Source: Flammeovirgaceae bacterium UBA4659 | GTDB taxonomy: Bacteria; Bacteroidota; Bacteroidia; Cytophagales; Cyclobacteriaceae | DNA: 20,686 nt | Assembly: GCA_002405445.1 (NCBI GenBank) | Contig: DHLV01000243.1 | Coordinates: 16,274-36,959 of the forward strand | Reading direction: 5' to 3' | In this document: one piece after another, positions 1 through 9,000 of the stretch | Numbering within the stretch: position 1 is the stretch's first letter | Layout: every line of letters starts with the position of its first letter | Translations under genes and position numbers: made by a program | The notes under the pieces: generated by a model | What the model saw: the letters and a program-made list of their open reading frames with translations, nothing else | The model's database searches: none | Told to the model about the DNA's origin: nothing

Positions 1-239
1 AGGTAGACAGGCTGCCGCTCACCGCCCGGGTAATTTTGGAAATGGCAATTGCCGAAATGATCACTTTTCAAAACATTCCCATCAAAGTTACCATTAACGA
101 GTACATCGAGTTGGCCAAAGAATACAGTACCCCCAAGAGCCGCCAATTCATCAACGGCATATTGGATGTGATTTCGAAAAAGATGAGCGAAGCGGGCAAG
201 ATCAAAAAGAGCGGCAGGGGTTTGTTAGATAATAAATAA
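1..239 (+). CDS. nusB: Transcription antitermination factor NusB, C-terminal part (5' end outside window)
   Basis: NusB binds boxA RNA together with NusE (ribosomal protein S10) and supports antitermination of rRNA operons. The reading frame is open from base 3, so the gene begins upstream; about 78 C-terminal residues are visible. They contain the family's conserved end: a helix with LEMAIAEM, then IPIKVTINEYIELAKEYS and the FINGILD motif, followed by a short basic tail. Internal TTG and ATG codons near 36-42 are not the start because the conserved helix continues upstream of them. The gene ends 21 bp before the stop of the convergent serine hydrolase gene, and I see no hairpin terminator between them. 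A nusB gene ahead of DUF1573, yajC and coaE is a familiar Bacteroidota arrangement. Identification is firm; only the fragment can be judged. Confidence 0.93.
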   Translation, partial: VDRLPLTARVILEMAIAEMITFQNIPIKVTINEYIELAKEYSTPKSRQFINGILDVISKKMSEAGKIKKSGRGLLDNK

Positions 240-260
240 ATCCACCGGCACCGCACCATA

Positions 261-1787
261 TCATTGCTTCACCCTCACAAATTCCACTTCGGGGTCTCCG
301 CCCACACGGGTTTTGAGTTTGTCAATTTTGCCCGCTTCGTTGGTGTTGAAGTGGAGCTTGTAAATCCGCTGGCTGTAATTCAACGCCATGTCGGGATACT
401 CAGGTGACCAAAACTGGTCGTAATGAAAATGCTCCAGCGGTTCGTCCCATATCCGATGCTTCATCCGCAGGTGATCGCCCTCGAGCGAAACGACAATTTT
501 GCCGTATGCCTTGTGCTCGAAAATACCTGCATAATCTGCCAACGCGTGTGAGGGGTTGGTGTTTTTCACCTGCAAGGCTTTGAGGGAGTCACGCTCTTGT
601 GTGTTTTTCTTTTCCTGCTTGTCAGCTTCCTTTTTGATTTTTGCTGTCCATGGGGTTTCATCCAGATGAAGCAGCCGGTCAACGATTCCGTACACGGCCG
701 CATTGGCCATAGGCGTGCCTTGTGCGGTGTTGGTAAGCACGATCACCCCGATGCTGTCTTTCGGCAACACGGCAATTGTTGAGCGGTATCCGCTGATGAC
801 ACCGCCATGCGAAACCAGAATATGGCCCTTGTAATCGGTGGTAGACCGCCCCATGCCGTAAAGGCCGTAGAACACTTCATCGTACACCATTTCCCTGCTG
901 GCGATGTTATTGGGTTTCATGGTTTCCAAAATAGCCTTTGATGGTATCACCTGCTTGCCTTTGTATTTTCCGCCATTCAGTTGCGCCACAGTCCAGTTGC
1001 TCAGTTCTTCCACGTTTGAAACAACCGCAGCAGCCGGTGCCCAACAGGTGCAGTGGGTATCTGGGCCGTATTCTTTCAATCTCTTGTCTGTTTTGCCCAC
1101 CAGGTAATCTTTTGAAAACTCGCCACGCTTTGCAGCTTCTTCAAAACTGAAGTTGCTCAACTTCATGTCAAGCGGGTCGAACAACTTTGATTGAATGAGT
1201 TGTTCCCATGTGGTGCCGTTCACTTTGGCAGTTACTGCCCCTGCAGCCGCATACATATTGTTGTTGTACAGATAGCCTTCGCGGAAACCCAGTGTCGGTT
1301 TCATGTGTTGCAGCCGGTCCAAAATATCTTGCAGGCTATACCCCGAGCCCATCCACACACCATCCCAACGCGGCACACCGCTGCGGTGGCTCAGCATATC
1401 GCGCAAAGTCAGTTTCTCGTCTAGTTCGCCTGTTGCAAAGCGGAGTTCCGGCATGTAGGTGCGCACCGGTTTGTCAAGGTCTAGTTTCTTTTCTTCGTGC
1501 AGCATGGCTGCTGCCATGGCAGTAAAAAGCTTGCTGTTGCTGGCAATGCCGAACAATGTTTTGGTTGTTACCGGCAGCTGGCCGGCCACATCGCGATAGC
1601 CAAGACCCCTGCTGTAGATGACTTTATCTTTGTATACAATGCCAACGGCAGCTCCAGCCACCTGCCATTCGGTGAGCAATTGCCGTACATAGGGGTCAAT
1701 TTTCAGGAGTTCCTTTTTAAAGACGGGCGCTTGCGCCTGCACACCGGCAATGGCTACGCAAAGACAAAGCGTGTTAAGGATTCTCAT
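261..1787 (-). CDS. Secreted serine hydrolase, class C beta-lactamase-like, with C-terminal DUF3471-type domain
   Basis: This 508-residue protein belongs to the beta-lactamase/penicillin-binding (AmpC, EstB, D-aminopeptidase) fold family. Residues 1-19 form a signal peptide ending in VQAQA, so it is probably periplasmic. The catalytic motifs are visible: SxxK at 83-86 (SNSK, nucleophile Ser83), YxN at 174-176 (YNN), and HGG at 327-329 in the place of KTG. The core spans about residues 30-375. A linker rich in Lys and Glu follows, and residues 400-508 look like the small beta domain (DUF3471 type) often attached to these hydrolases. The family contains esterases, peptidases and beta-lactamases, and the substrate cannot be read from sequence. 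It is transcribed towards nusB and divergently from the YtxH gene; a palindrome lies just upstream (see operator entry). There is no sign that it confers antibiotic resistance. Confidence 0.88.
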   Translation of the reverse strand: MRILNTLCLCVAIAGVQAQAPVFKKELLKIDPYVRQLLTEWQVAGAAVGIVYKDKVIYSRGLGYRDVAGQLPVTTKTLFGIASNSKLFTAMAAAMLHEEKKLDLDKPVRTYMPELRFATGELDEKLTLRDMLSHRSGVPRWDGVWMGSGYSLQDILDRLQHMKPTLGFREGYLYNNNMYAAAGAVTAKVNGTTWEQLIQSKLFDPLDMKLSNFSFEEAAKRGEFSKDYLVGKTDKRLKEYGPDTHCTCWAPAAAVVSNVEELSNWTVAQLNGGKYKGKQVIPSKAILETMKPNNIASREMVYDEVFYGLYGMGRSTTDYKGHILVSHGGVISGYRSTIAVLPKDSIGVIVLTNTAQGTPMANAAVYGIVDRLLHLDETPWTAKIKKEADKQEKKNTQERDSLKALQVKNTNPSHALADYAGIFEHKAYGKIVVSLEGDHLRMKHRIWDEPLEHFHYDQFWSPEYPDMALNYSQRIYKLHFNTNEAGKIDKLKTRVGGDPEVEFVRVKQ

Positions 1788-1818
1788 GGGTCGTCAGATT
1801 AAGAGCGAATAAATGTAG

Positions 1819-1837
1819 CAAGGATATCCGGATATCC
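1819..1837 (-). promoter_or_regulatory. Candidate -7 element and 16-bp palindrome upstream of the serine hydrolase
   Basis: On the minus strand TATCCTTG (1826-1819) matches the Bacteroidota -7 consensus TAnnTTTG with one mismatch, about 32 bp before the hydrolase ATG. Overlapping it is GGATATCCGGATATCC (1822-1837), a perfect palindrome made of two abutting copies of the palindrome GGATATCC. The position over a promoter element suggests an operator, but no regulator is identified and no clear -33 element is seen. Confidence 0.35.
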
Positions 1838-1918
1838 CTCCGTTTTGGCCATCGTACCTGCACCGTTGTAAACGGGAGCGAAAAATCAAACGCCATTACG
1901 CCTCACCCAAAAATTATT

Positions 1919-1926
1919 TATCTTTG
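1919..1926 (+). promoter_or_regulatory. Candidate -7 promoter element for the YtxH gene
   Basis: TATCTTTG matches TAnnTTTG exactly and lies 25 bp before the ATG at 1952. No good TTTG -33 element is found at 17-23 bp upstream, so the call rests on the -7 element and its position. Confidence 0.42.
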
Positions 1927-1951
1927 CCTTCCCTTAATTTGAGTAACACCT

Positions 1952-2266
1952 ATGGGAAAGAAAGGAAGCAACACATTGATGGCATTTTTGGCGGGAGCTG
2001 CCGCAGGAGCGATTTTGGGTGTTTTGTATGCCCCAGATAAAGGGTCGGTCACGCGCGAAAAGCTTGCTGCCAAACTGGGCGACTACAAGGACAAACTGGA
2101 AAAGTATCTTTCTGACCTTACCACACCGCCAGAAGCAGACAGTAACTTGACCAGCGAGGCAAAGGCACAAAGCCAAAAGGTGGTAACAGAGGCCAAAGGC
2201 AAGGCCCAACGCTTATTGGACGATGTAGACGAATTGTTGGAACAAATCCGCAACCGAAACAGTTAA
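1952..2266 (+). CDS. YtxH-domain small membrane protein
   Basis: This is a 104-residue protein of the YtxH (formerly GvpP-like) family. Residues 8-26 form a short glycine- and alanine-rich membrane segment with a glycine-zipper look (AGAAAGAILGVLYAP), directly followed by the family's APDKG-like turn. The rest is a charged amphipathic helix of about 75 residues, probably coiled coil, ending in LLEQIRNRNS. Proteins of this family are general stress or envelope-associated proteins of poorly defined function; the fold predicts a single membrane anchor with a helical cytoplasmic or periplasmic tail. It has its own promoter-like site and is followed by a separate promoter for the next gene, so it may be transcribed alone. 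The start at 1952 is the only ATG ahead of the hydrophobic segment. Confidence 0.8.
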   Translation: MGKKGSNTLMAFLAGAAAGAILGVLYAPDKGSVTREKLAAKLGDYKDKLEKYLSDLTTPPEADSNLTSEAKAQSQKVVTEAKGKAQRLLDDVDELLEQIRNRNS

Positions 2267-2290
2267 TCTTTTGTTAATCAATAAAGCTTA

Positions 2291-2322
2291 TTTTGTACAC
2301 ACAATTCTGAACGATAATTTTG
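2291..2322 (+). promoter_or_regulatory. Promoter for the DUF1573 lipoprotein gene
   Basis: TTTTG at 2291-2295 and TAATTTTG at 2315-2322 are separated by exactly 19 bp, an excellent match to the Bacteroidota sigma-A consensus (TTTG, 19 bp, TAnnTTTG). The -7 element lies 27 bp before the ATG at 2350. Confidence 0.6.
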
Positions 2323-2349
2323 CCACTTGATTAAAAACGCACATTGATT

Positions 2350-2901
2350 ATGAAAACGATGAAGTTAATAGTTGCCGCAGTGCTGGTGATCGTTGCATCC
2401 GGCTGCCGCGATAAAGCATCTGAAAAGAAGATAGCAGAGCTCGAGAGCCGTCTGGCGCAGATGGAAGCCGGAAAAACAACCGCACCTGCCGCACCTTCAG
2501 CCGTACCTGCTGCCGCTGAGGCCGCACCCGCAGCCGAGGAAAAGCCCGAGGGGCCACTTCCCAACATGGAATTTAACACCACAGACCATGACTTTGGAAC
2601 GGTAGACGAAGGCCGGAAAGTTGCGTTTACCTACAAGGTAAAAAACACCGGCCAAGCTCCATTAATCATCCAAAACGCGCAACCTTCATGCGGCTGCACG
2701 GTTCCAGATTGGACAAAAACCCCCATTCCGGTGGGTGGCGAAGGCTTTGTAAAGGCTGAGTTTGACACCAATGGGAAGCAAGGCATCAATAACAAAACCA
2801 TTACCGTTACCGCTAATACCTGGCCCAAAACAACTTTGCTGAAGTTCAAAGCCATGGTAACGCCCAAGCCTGATGGCGCCAACGGACCTTCTGTGAAATA
2901 A
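2350..2901 (+). CDS. DUF1573-domain lipoprotein
   Basis: This protein of about 183 residues has an N-terminal lipoprotein signal (hydrophobic LIVAAVLVIVASGC, lipidated Cys near residue 19). A short charged helix, KKIAELESRLAQMEA, follows, then an Ala/Pro/Glu-rich flexible linker (about residues 44-73), then one DUF1573 domain at about 74-172. The domain has the hallmark DFGTVDEG and a PSCGCTVP motif. DUF1573 domains have an immunoglobulin/ASPM-SPD-2-Hydin-like beta fold and are very common in Bacteroidota between nusB and yajC. Their exact function is not established; the linker and lipid anchor suggest that the domain reaches away from a membrane. I chose ATG 2350 because it is the first ATG in frame; ATG 2359 would also leave a full signal. 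A strong terminator follows, so the gene is probably a single transcription unit. Confidence 0.85.
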   Translation: MKTMKLIVAAVLVIVASGCRDKASEKKIAELESRLAQMEAGKTTAPAAPSAVPAAAEAAPAAEEKPEGPLPNMEFNTTDHDFGTVDEGRKVAFTYKVKNTGQAPLIIQNAQPSCGCTVPDWTKTPIPVGGEGFVKAEFDTNGKQGINNKTITVTANTWPKTTLLKFKAMVTPKPDGANGPSVK

Positions 2902-2925
2902 CATTCATCCTACTTGCTGAATTAC

Positions 2926-2957
2926 GAAAGCACTGCGCATGCGGTGCTTTCTTATTT
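2926..2957 (+). terminator. Rho-independent terminator after the DUF1573 gene
   Basis: GAAAGCACTGC (2926-2936) pairs with GCGGTGCTTTC (2941-2951) around the loop GCAT, giving an 11-bp stem with one G-U pair. It is followed by TTATTT. It lies 25 bp after the stop codon. Confidence 0.8.
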
Positions 2958-3043
2958 ACAAGGCATTTGCTGCGCGTGGCGGCTGCAGTTTGGGCAGTTC
3001 TGTTTTTAAAGATAACTTGCAACCCTAAAATTCAAATAAGTAT

Positions 3044-3352
3044 ATGTATTCGATTTTATTGCAAGCCCAGCAGCAATCTACCTGGCTTAGTTTTTTGCCG
3101 ATGATTGGCATCGTTGTGGTATTTTACTTTTTCATGATACGCCCGCAGCAGAAAAAGGCAAAAGACCAGAAGACGTTTAGTGAGGCAGTGAAGAAAGGTG
3201 ACTACGTAATTACCATTGGCGGGTTGCACGGCCGTGTAGACGAAGTGCAAGACGAAACGGTGGTATTGGAAGTGGAGCGCGGTGGCCGCATCAAGTTTTC
3301 AAAGTCGTCTATTTCTATGGAAGCCACCAAGGCATTCAGAGAAAAGAAATGA
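3044..3352 (+). CDS. yajC: Sec translocase accessory subunit YajC
   Basis: YajC is a small inner-membrane protein that joins the SecDF complex, which assists protein export through SecYEG. The 102-residue sequence has the expected layout: a short N-terminal stretch rich in Gln, one membrane helix at about residues 16-32 (FLPMIGIVVVFYFFMIRPQ), the signature FMIRPQQKKAK, then the cytoplasmic beta domain with GDYVITIGGLHGRVDEV and a conserved end EVERGGRIKFSKSSIS. It sits between the DUF1573 gene and a YbbR-like gene. Twenty bases separate it from the latter, so these genes probably form a yajC - ybbR - coaE transcription unit. The length is typical for the family. Confidence 0.95.
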   Translation: MYSILLQAQQQSTWLSFLPMIGIVVVFYFFMIRPQQKKAKDQKTFSEAVKKGDYVITIGGLHGRVDEVQDETVVLEVERGGRIKFSKSSISMEATKAFREKK

Positions 3353-3371
3353 CAAACTATTTTGAGCAGCA

Positions 3372-4286
3372 ATGAACATGCTCAAAGCCATCATAAACCT
3401 GTTTCGTTTCGACAGAACCAACTGGCGTGCCGCCTTCTTATGCATGTTGGCAGCCCTTGTTTTTTGGTTTTTCAATGCGCTGAACAAAAACTACTCGACC
3501 AACGTCAGGTTTCCGCTTCGCTTTGACTACAACCTTGAAAAATTTGTTCCGGTAGAAACATTACCGCATCGCATCACCCTTAATGTGAGTGGTACAGGTT
3601 GGGAGCTTTTTCGCGAATTCATGGGGTTCAAGCAGCCTGAGTTAACGATCTCGCTGGAACGGCCGACAGAAGTAAAAAAAATAGCAGGAGTTTCTCTCAC
3701 GCCAATACTCCAACCGCAGTTGAACAAATTAAAGATCAATTACATCGTTACAGACACATTGCTGTTGCATTTGGATGAGGTTGATTCACATCGTTTCAAG
3801 CTGTTTGCCGATTTCTCTCGCGTGAGCTTCCAAGAAAGTTTCGGGCGCGTAAGCCCGGTGGTGATTTTGCCCGACTCGGTAGAGCTTACGGGTCCAAAAG
3901 CGACTTTACATTCTTTGCCTGACTCTCTGCCGATTAATATTGAAGCCGGCACCCTTGATCAGAATTTTGAAGAAGACATTGAAGTAGCAGTGCCCAGCAC
4001 GTTTATCAATCGTAACCCGCCACAGGTAAATGTGATGTTTGAGGTAGGCCGTATGGTGGAATTGGAGTTATACCTCAAGCGGGCACTCCGCAAAAATCAG
4101 TCAACATCTTTTCCCGACAGCGTGCGATGCCGGTTTCTGCTACCCGAAAAGCGCGAGGAAGACTTTCATCGCCACAAAAATGAAATGCGTTTGTATTGGG
4201 ATGGAAGCCTGACCCGCGTGATCAATAAACCAGCATTTGCAGAACTGCTTGAAACCGACAGCCTTGCGAAAATGCAACCGTTATGA
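3372..4286 (+). CDS. YbbR-like domain protein (membrane-anchored)
   Basis: This is a 304-residue protein with a single N-terminal membrane segment at about residues 21-38 (LCMLAALVFWFFNALNKNY follows a basic start), then an extracytoplasmic region with YbbR-like beta repeats. The stretch about 45-130 (RFPLRFDYN, then RITLNVSGTGWEL) and the stretch about 150-215 (VSPVVILPDSVELTGPKATL) each fit one YbbR repeat. In Firmicutes the YbbR protein CdaR controls the diadenylate cyclase CdaA; in Bacteroidota the equivalent gene stands next to yajC and coaE and its role is less clear. No cyclase gene is adjacent here. The gene follows yajC after 19 bp and its TGA overlaps the ATG of coaE, which suggests translational coupling. 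Confidence 0.8.
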   Translation: MNMLKAIINLFRFDRTNWRAAFLCMLAALVFWFFNALNKNYSTNVRFPLRFDYNLEKFVPVETLPHRITLNVSGTGWELFREFMGFKQPELTISLERPTEVKKIAGVSLTPILQPQLNKLKINYIVTDTLLLHLDEVDSHRFKLFADFSRVSFQESFGRVSPVVILPDSVELTGPKATLHSLPDSLPINIEAGTLDQNFEEDIEVAVPSTFINRNPPQVNVMFEVGRMVELELYLKRALRKNQSTSFPDSVRCRFLLPEKREEDFHRHKNEMRLYWDGSLTRVINKPAFAELLETDSLAKMQPL

Positions 4287-4894
4287 GGCCTCTACAAATC
4301 GGTATCACCGGTGGCATCGGCTCAGGCAAAAGCCTCGTCTGCAAAATTTTTTCGTGCCTGGGTGTGCCTGTTTACGATGCCGACAGCCGAGCGAAAAGCA
4401 TTATGACCACTGACGGAATATTGATGGGACAAATCAAATCGGAATTCGGAAGTTTGTCTTACCATAGCGATGGCACGCTCAATCGTGACTATTTACGTCA
4501 AGTAGTTTTTAGTGATGCGGCCAGGTTGAAGAAACTCAACGCAATGGTGCACCCACGGGTGGCATCAGATGGGGAACAATGGGCGGCCGGGCACAGTAAT
4601 CAGAAATATGTTTTGCGGGAAACGGCTCTCTTGTTTGAATCTGGCGCGTACCTACGCATGGATAAGGTAATAGTGGTAACGGCTCCTGAACATTTGCGGG
4701 TAAAACGCGTATTGCAAAGAGACCCGCAGCGGACGCACGCAGAGGTGCTCACGATCATTGGCAACCAAATGAGCGATGAGGACAAAGTGAGCCGTGCAGA
4801 TTTTGTGTTATTGAATGACGAAACTGAGCTACTGGTGCCGCAAGTAGTAAAACTGCACCAGCATTTTTTAGGATTGGCTGACAGCCTGAACTGA
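4283..4894 (+). CDS. coaE: Dephospho-CoA kinase CoaE
   Basis: CoaE phosphorylates the ribose 3'-hydroxyl of dephospho-CoA with ATP, the last step of coenzyme A synthesis, in the cytoplasm. The 203-residue protein has the P-loop GGIGSGKS at residues 10-17, the dephospho-CoA-binding VYDADSRAK around 30-38, a CoaE-type MVHPRV motif near residue 90, LLFESG around 114-119 and the lid region with QRDPQR near 147. All hallmark motifs are present and the length is typical. The ATG overlaps the stop of the YbbR-like gene (ATGA), and the efflux adaptor gene starts 9 bp after the stop, so the efflux genes may share its transcript. Confidence 0.95.
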   Translation: MRPLQIGITGGIGSGKSLVCKIFSCLGVPVYDADSRAKSIMTTDGILMGQIKSEFGSLSYHSDGTLNRDYLRQVVFSDAARLKKLNAMVHPRVASDGEQWAAGHSNQKYVLRETALLFESGAYLRMDKVIVVTAPEHLRVKRVLQRDPQRTHAEVLTIIGNQMSDEDKVSRADFVLLNDETELLVPQVVKLHQHFLGLADSLN

Positions 4895-4903
4895 TTTTTT
4901 AGA

Positions 4904-5989
4904 ATGAAAAAAGCACTCATCACAGCGGCCATTTTGGTGATCGTCATTTTTTTACTGGCTTTGCCCAAGTTGAAGCTCTTGCGAAACACGGGCTCGGAGC
5001 AACTTGTTGCCCCGCAGGCGGTGCAAAAGCCCAAGTTGATGGTAGAGGCAGTAACACTGCGGGCATCTAAGTTAGATAACAAACTGATTGTAACCGGCTC
5101 TGTGCTCTCTAACGAGTCGCTGGAGCTCAAGAGCGAGTCATCCGGAAAAATTACCAAGCTCTTTTTTGAGGAAGGCAAGCCTGTTACCAAAGGCAGCCTC
5201 TTACTCGAAATCAACAACGAAGAAATCCAGGCCCAGTTGCAGAAACAAAAATATAACCAAAAGCTCAACCAAGACAACGAATTTCGTCAGCGCAAGTTGT
5301 TGGAGAAGGATGCCATCAGCCAGGAAGAATACGATAATGCACTTAACCGGCTTAACACCACCGTAGCCGATATTCAGTTGTTGAGGGCCCAGCTGGAGAA
5401 AACGCGCATAAAAGCCCCCTTTGATGGCGTGATCGGCTTGAGGTACGTGAGCCAGGGTGCATACATCTCACCGGCCACGGTGGTAGCAACGCTGTATAAC
5501 ATTTCACCGGCCAAAATTGAATTTGCCGTACCGGCCCGGTACAGTACACAAGTAAAAAGAGACGAAAAAATTTTCTTTACAATTGAGAATGACCTCACCG
5601 TTTACGAAGGGCAGGTATATGCCGTAGAGCCGCGCATTGATCCGGAAACGCGTACACTGAAAATACGGGCAGTGTCAGAAAACAAAAGCGGCCGGTTGAT
5701 ACCCGGACAGTTTGTGAAGGTACAACTCGTTTTGCAGTCTGTTGAAGATGCCATACTCGTACCGTCTGAGGCGGTGATTCCCGATCAGGGGGGTAAGAAA
5801 GTATTTTTAGCTGACAACGGTAAAGCAAAAGAAGTGAAGATAGAAACCGGCATCCGCACAGAGAGGGCATTGGAAGTACTGTCTGGCCTAAAGGCTGGCG
5901 ATACCCTTTTGACCACCGGCATTTTGCAATTAAGGCCGGGCATCGATATCAAAATTGTAAAAATAGACTCGGTGAATTTGGTGAAGTAA
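4904..5989 (+). CDS. RND efflux periplasmic adaptor (HlyD/AcrA family)
   Basis: This 361-residue membrane-fusion protein bridges an RND pump and a TolC channel. Residues 5-23 form an uncleaved N-terminal membrane anchor; there is no lipobox. The domain order is standard: half lipoyl domain with SESSGKITKLFFEEGKPVTKG (about 80-100), an alpha hairpin rich in Gln, Lys and Glu (about 105-165), the second lipoyl half with KAPFDGVIG (about 170-178), a beta-barrel (about 195-270) and a membrane-proximal domain ending near GILQLRPG. The lipoyl, barrel and hairpin lengths are those of the AcrA/MexA group. It lies 9 bp after coaE and 107 bp before the pump gene. The neighbours make it part of a three-gene efflux system; substrates cannot be told from sequence. 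Confidence 0.92.
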   Translation: MKKALITAAILVIVIFLLALPKLKLLRNTGSEQLVAPQAVQKPKLMVEAVTLRASKLDNKLIVTGSVLSNESLELKSESSGKITKLFFEEGKPVTKGSLLLEINNEEIQAQLQKQKYNQKLNQDNEFRQRKLLEKDAISQEEYDNALNRLNTTVADIQLLRAQLEKTRIKAPFDGVIGLRYVSQGAYISPATVVATLYNISPAKIEFAVPARYSTQVKRDEKIFFTIENDLTVYEGQVYAVEPRIDPETRTLKIRAVSENKSGRLIPGQFVKVQLVLQSVEDAILVPSEAVIPDQGGKKVFLADNGKAKEVKIETGIRTERALEVLSGLKAGDTLLTTGILQLRPGIDIKIVKIDSVNLVK

Positions 5990-6021
5990 TTTGAACATTC
6001 CGTCCTTAACAATAACGCGCC

Positions 6022-6054
6022 TTTTTGTACAGAATATTTTTAATGAAAAATTTG
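6022..6054 (+). promoter_or_regulatory. Possible internal promoter before the RND pump gene
   Basis: TTTTTG (6022-6027) is followed after 19 bp by AAAATTTG (6047-6054), one mismatch from TAnnTTTG. The 107-bp gap between adaptor and pump genes is large for a tight operon, which fits an extra promoter. No hairpin terminator precedes it. Confidence 0.32.
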
Positions 6055-6096
6055 TGACCATCAATCTGACATTAGAATTGATCCATCAATCCCAAA

Positions 6097-9000
6097 ATGG
6101 CTAGTTTATCTACCATCAGTATCAATCGGCCGGTGCTCGCGATAGTAATGTCGCTGGTGATTATCTTATTCGGATTAATCGGTTTTTCGTTTTTGGGTGT
6201 TCGTGAGTTTCCCAGTGTAGACCCGCCCGTTGTAACAGTGTCTACCTCTTACGTGGGTGCCAATGCCGATGTCATTGAATCTCAAATTACCGAACCACTG
6301 GAGGACGCCATCAACGGTGTTCCCGGCATCCGCACACTTACATCCGTGAGCCGGGAGGGGCGCAGCAGCATTACTGTAGAATTTGAGCTGGGCGTAAACA
6401 TTGAGGCGGCTGCCAACGATGTGCGCGACAAAGTTTCGGGTGCGTTAAACAAGCTTCCGCAAGATGTAGACCCCCCTGTGGTAGAAAAAGCCGATGCAGA
6501 CTCCAGCCCCATTATCTTTTTGACAGTGCGAAGCGACAAGCGAAACCTGCTGGAAATTTCACGCGTGGCCGAAGTGATGTTCAAAGAACGAATTCAAACC
6601 ATACCGGGCGTGAGCGCAGTGCAGATATGGGGTCAGCAGCGATACTCCATGCGCATTTGGATGGATCCCATCAAATTGGCTTCTCTCAAACTTGCACCTT
6701 CAGATGTGCTTCAAGCACTGAACCGCGAAAACGTAGAGTTACCCGCTGGGCGAGTAGAAGGGCAAAATACGGAGCTAACGGTGCGCACGCTGGGCAGACT
6801 TACCAGCGAGGAGGATTTCAACAACCTCATTATCAAAGAACAAGGTGATAATGTAGTGCGCGTGAGTGACATTGGGTATGCCAAACTTGGCCCTGAAAAT
6901 GAACGCACCATTTTGCGCAGAGATGGAATACCCGGATGCGCTCTGGCGATTGTGGCCCAGCCGGGTGCCAATAACATCGACATCGCCAACAGATTGTATC
7001 AAAAGCTCGATCAAATTCAACGCGACCTGCCGAAAGATGTGAGCTATCAAATGAGTTTCGACTCAACCAAGTACATCCGTGCATCCATCTCTGAGGTAGA
7101 GGAAACGATCATCATTGCGTTCTGCCTGGTGTTGTCGATCATCTTCTTATTCTTGCGCGATTGGCGCACCACGGTGATCCCCGTTGCCACCATCCCCATT
7201 TCACTGATTGGAGCCTTCTTTGTGATGTACCTGTTGGGGTTCACCATCAATGTGCTCACGTTGCTTGGAATTGTGCTGGCCATTGGTATTGTGGTAGACG
7301 ATGCCATTGTGGTGCTGGAAAATATCTATGTTAAAGTAGAAGCCGGTGAAGACCCCGAAACGGCTGCGCGCAAAGGAGCGACTGAGATATATTTTGCCGT
7401 CATTTCTACCACCATATCTGTGGTGGCAGTGTTTTTGCCGGTGATTTTTTTGCAGGGCCTCACGGGAAGGTTGTTTCGTGAGTTTGGGTTGGTGGTTGCA
7501 AGTTCCGTGGCGATCTCAGCTTTTGTGTCACTCACGCTTACCCCGATGATGAGCGCAAAGATATTGAAGCGCAGAGAGGTGCATCCATGGCTGTATCGAA
7601 AAACTGAACCGTTCTTTGTTTGGCTCACGCAGAGCTATGCCAATGCGCTCGAAAGTTTTATGAGACACAGGTGGCTTTCTTTCCTGATCATCGCCCTATC
7701 TGGTGGATTGATTTATTTTTTGGGGAAAACCACCCCCTCAGAACTCGCACCACTTGAAGACCGCAGTGAATTCAGGCTACAGGCACAAGCACAGGAAGGC
7801 GCCACGTTTGAATACATGGACCGTTATGTGAAAGAGCTTACGCAGTTTATCGCTGATGAAGTACCGGAGCGCAGCGGGATGGTGAGTGTGACGGCACCGG
7901 GGTTTGGAAACGCAGGCGTCAACTCAGGGTTTGTTCGTGTCATTTTGAATGACCCTGCCCAGCGCACACGTACACAACAGAATATTGTAGACGACATCAC
8001 AGGTAAAGCAAAAAAATTCACAGGTATCAGAACTTTTACAACCCAGGCGCAAACCATCGGTGACAGGCGAGGAGGATTTCCCGTGCAATTTGTCATTCAG
8101 GCCGCAGACCTCGACAAGCTGAAGGCGGTATTACCCCAATTCATGCAGAAAGCAGCAGCCAGCCCGTTGTTTGCTTTTGTAGACTTAGACCTAAAGTTCA
8201 ACAAACCTGAAATTAACATCACGATTGACCGCGACAAGGCGCGGACATTGGGCGTCAACGTGTTAGACATCTCACAAACATTACAGCTGGGGCTGAGCGG
8301 CTCGCGGTTTGGCAACTTTGTAATGGATGGTAAGCAGTATCAGATTATCGGGCAAGTAGAGCGTGGCAACCGCAATGAGCCCCTGGATTTGAAAACATTG
8401 TACGTCAAAAACAAAAGAGGTGAGCTTATTCAGCTGGATAACCTGGTCCAATTCCTGGAGCTGAGCAGTCCGCCACAACTGTACCGGTTCAACCGATATT
8501 CGTCTGCTAAAGTGCAGGCACAGCTGGCAAAAGGTGTTGCACTGGGTGAAGGCATCAAAGAGATGCAAAGAATCGCAGATGAGGTACTTGACGAAAGCTA
8601 TACCACCAGTTTGGATGGCGCCTCGCGCGAGTTTGCGGAGAGCTCCTCCAGTATTTACCTGGCGTTTATGATTGCTTTGGCAATTATTTACCTGATACTG
8701 GCCGGCCAGTTTGAGAGTTTCAGAGATCCGTTCATTATTTTGTTCACAGTGCCTCTGGCATTGGCGGGCGCATTGATATCGCTCTGGTATTTCAACCAAA
8801 CGTTGAATGTGTTTAGCCAGATCGGAATTATTATGCTGATTGGCCTTGTTACGAAAAATGGAATTTTGATCGTAGAGTTTGCGAACCAACGCAAAGAGCA
8901 AGGTCTGCCGTTATTGGATGCAGTAAAGGAAGCTGCGGCCTCCCGATTCCGCCCTATTGTGATGACAAGCCTTTCAACGATTCTTGGAATTCTACCCATA

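Noticed and set aside
261..1787. Antibiotic-resistance beta-lactamase
   Set aside because: HGG replaces KTG and a DUF3471-type tail is present, which fits the broad esterase/peptidase relatives rather than a true beta-lactamase.
4600..5277. 225-residue open frame on the minus strand
   Set aside because: Shadow of coaE and the adaptor gene; Ser/Thr/Cys-rich with no recognisable domain.
8281..8901. 206-residue open frame on the minus strand
   Set aside because: Shadow of the RND pump gene, whose motifs are clear in the plus frame.
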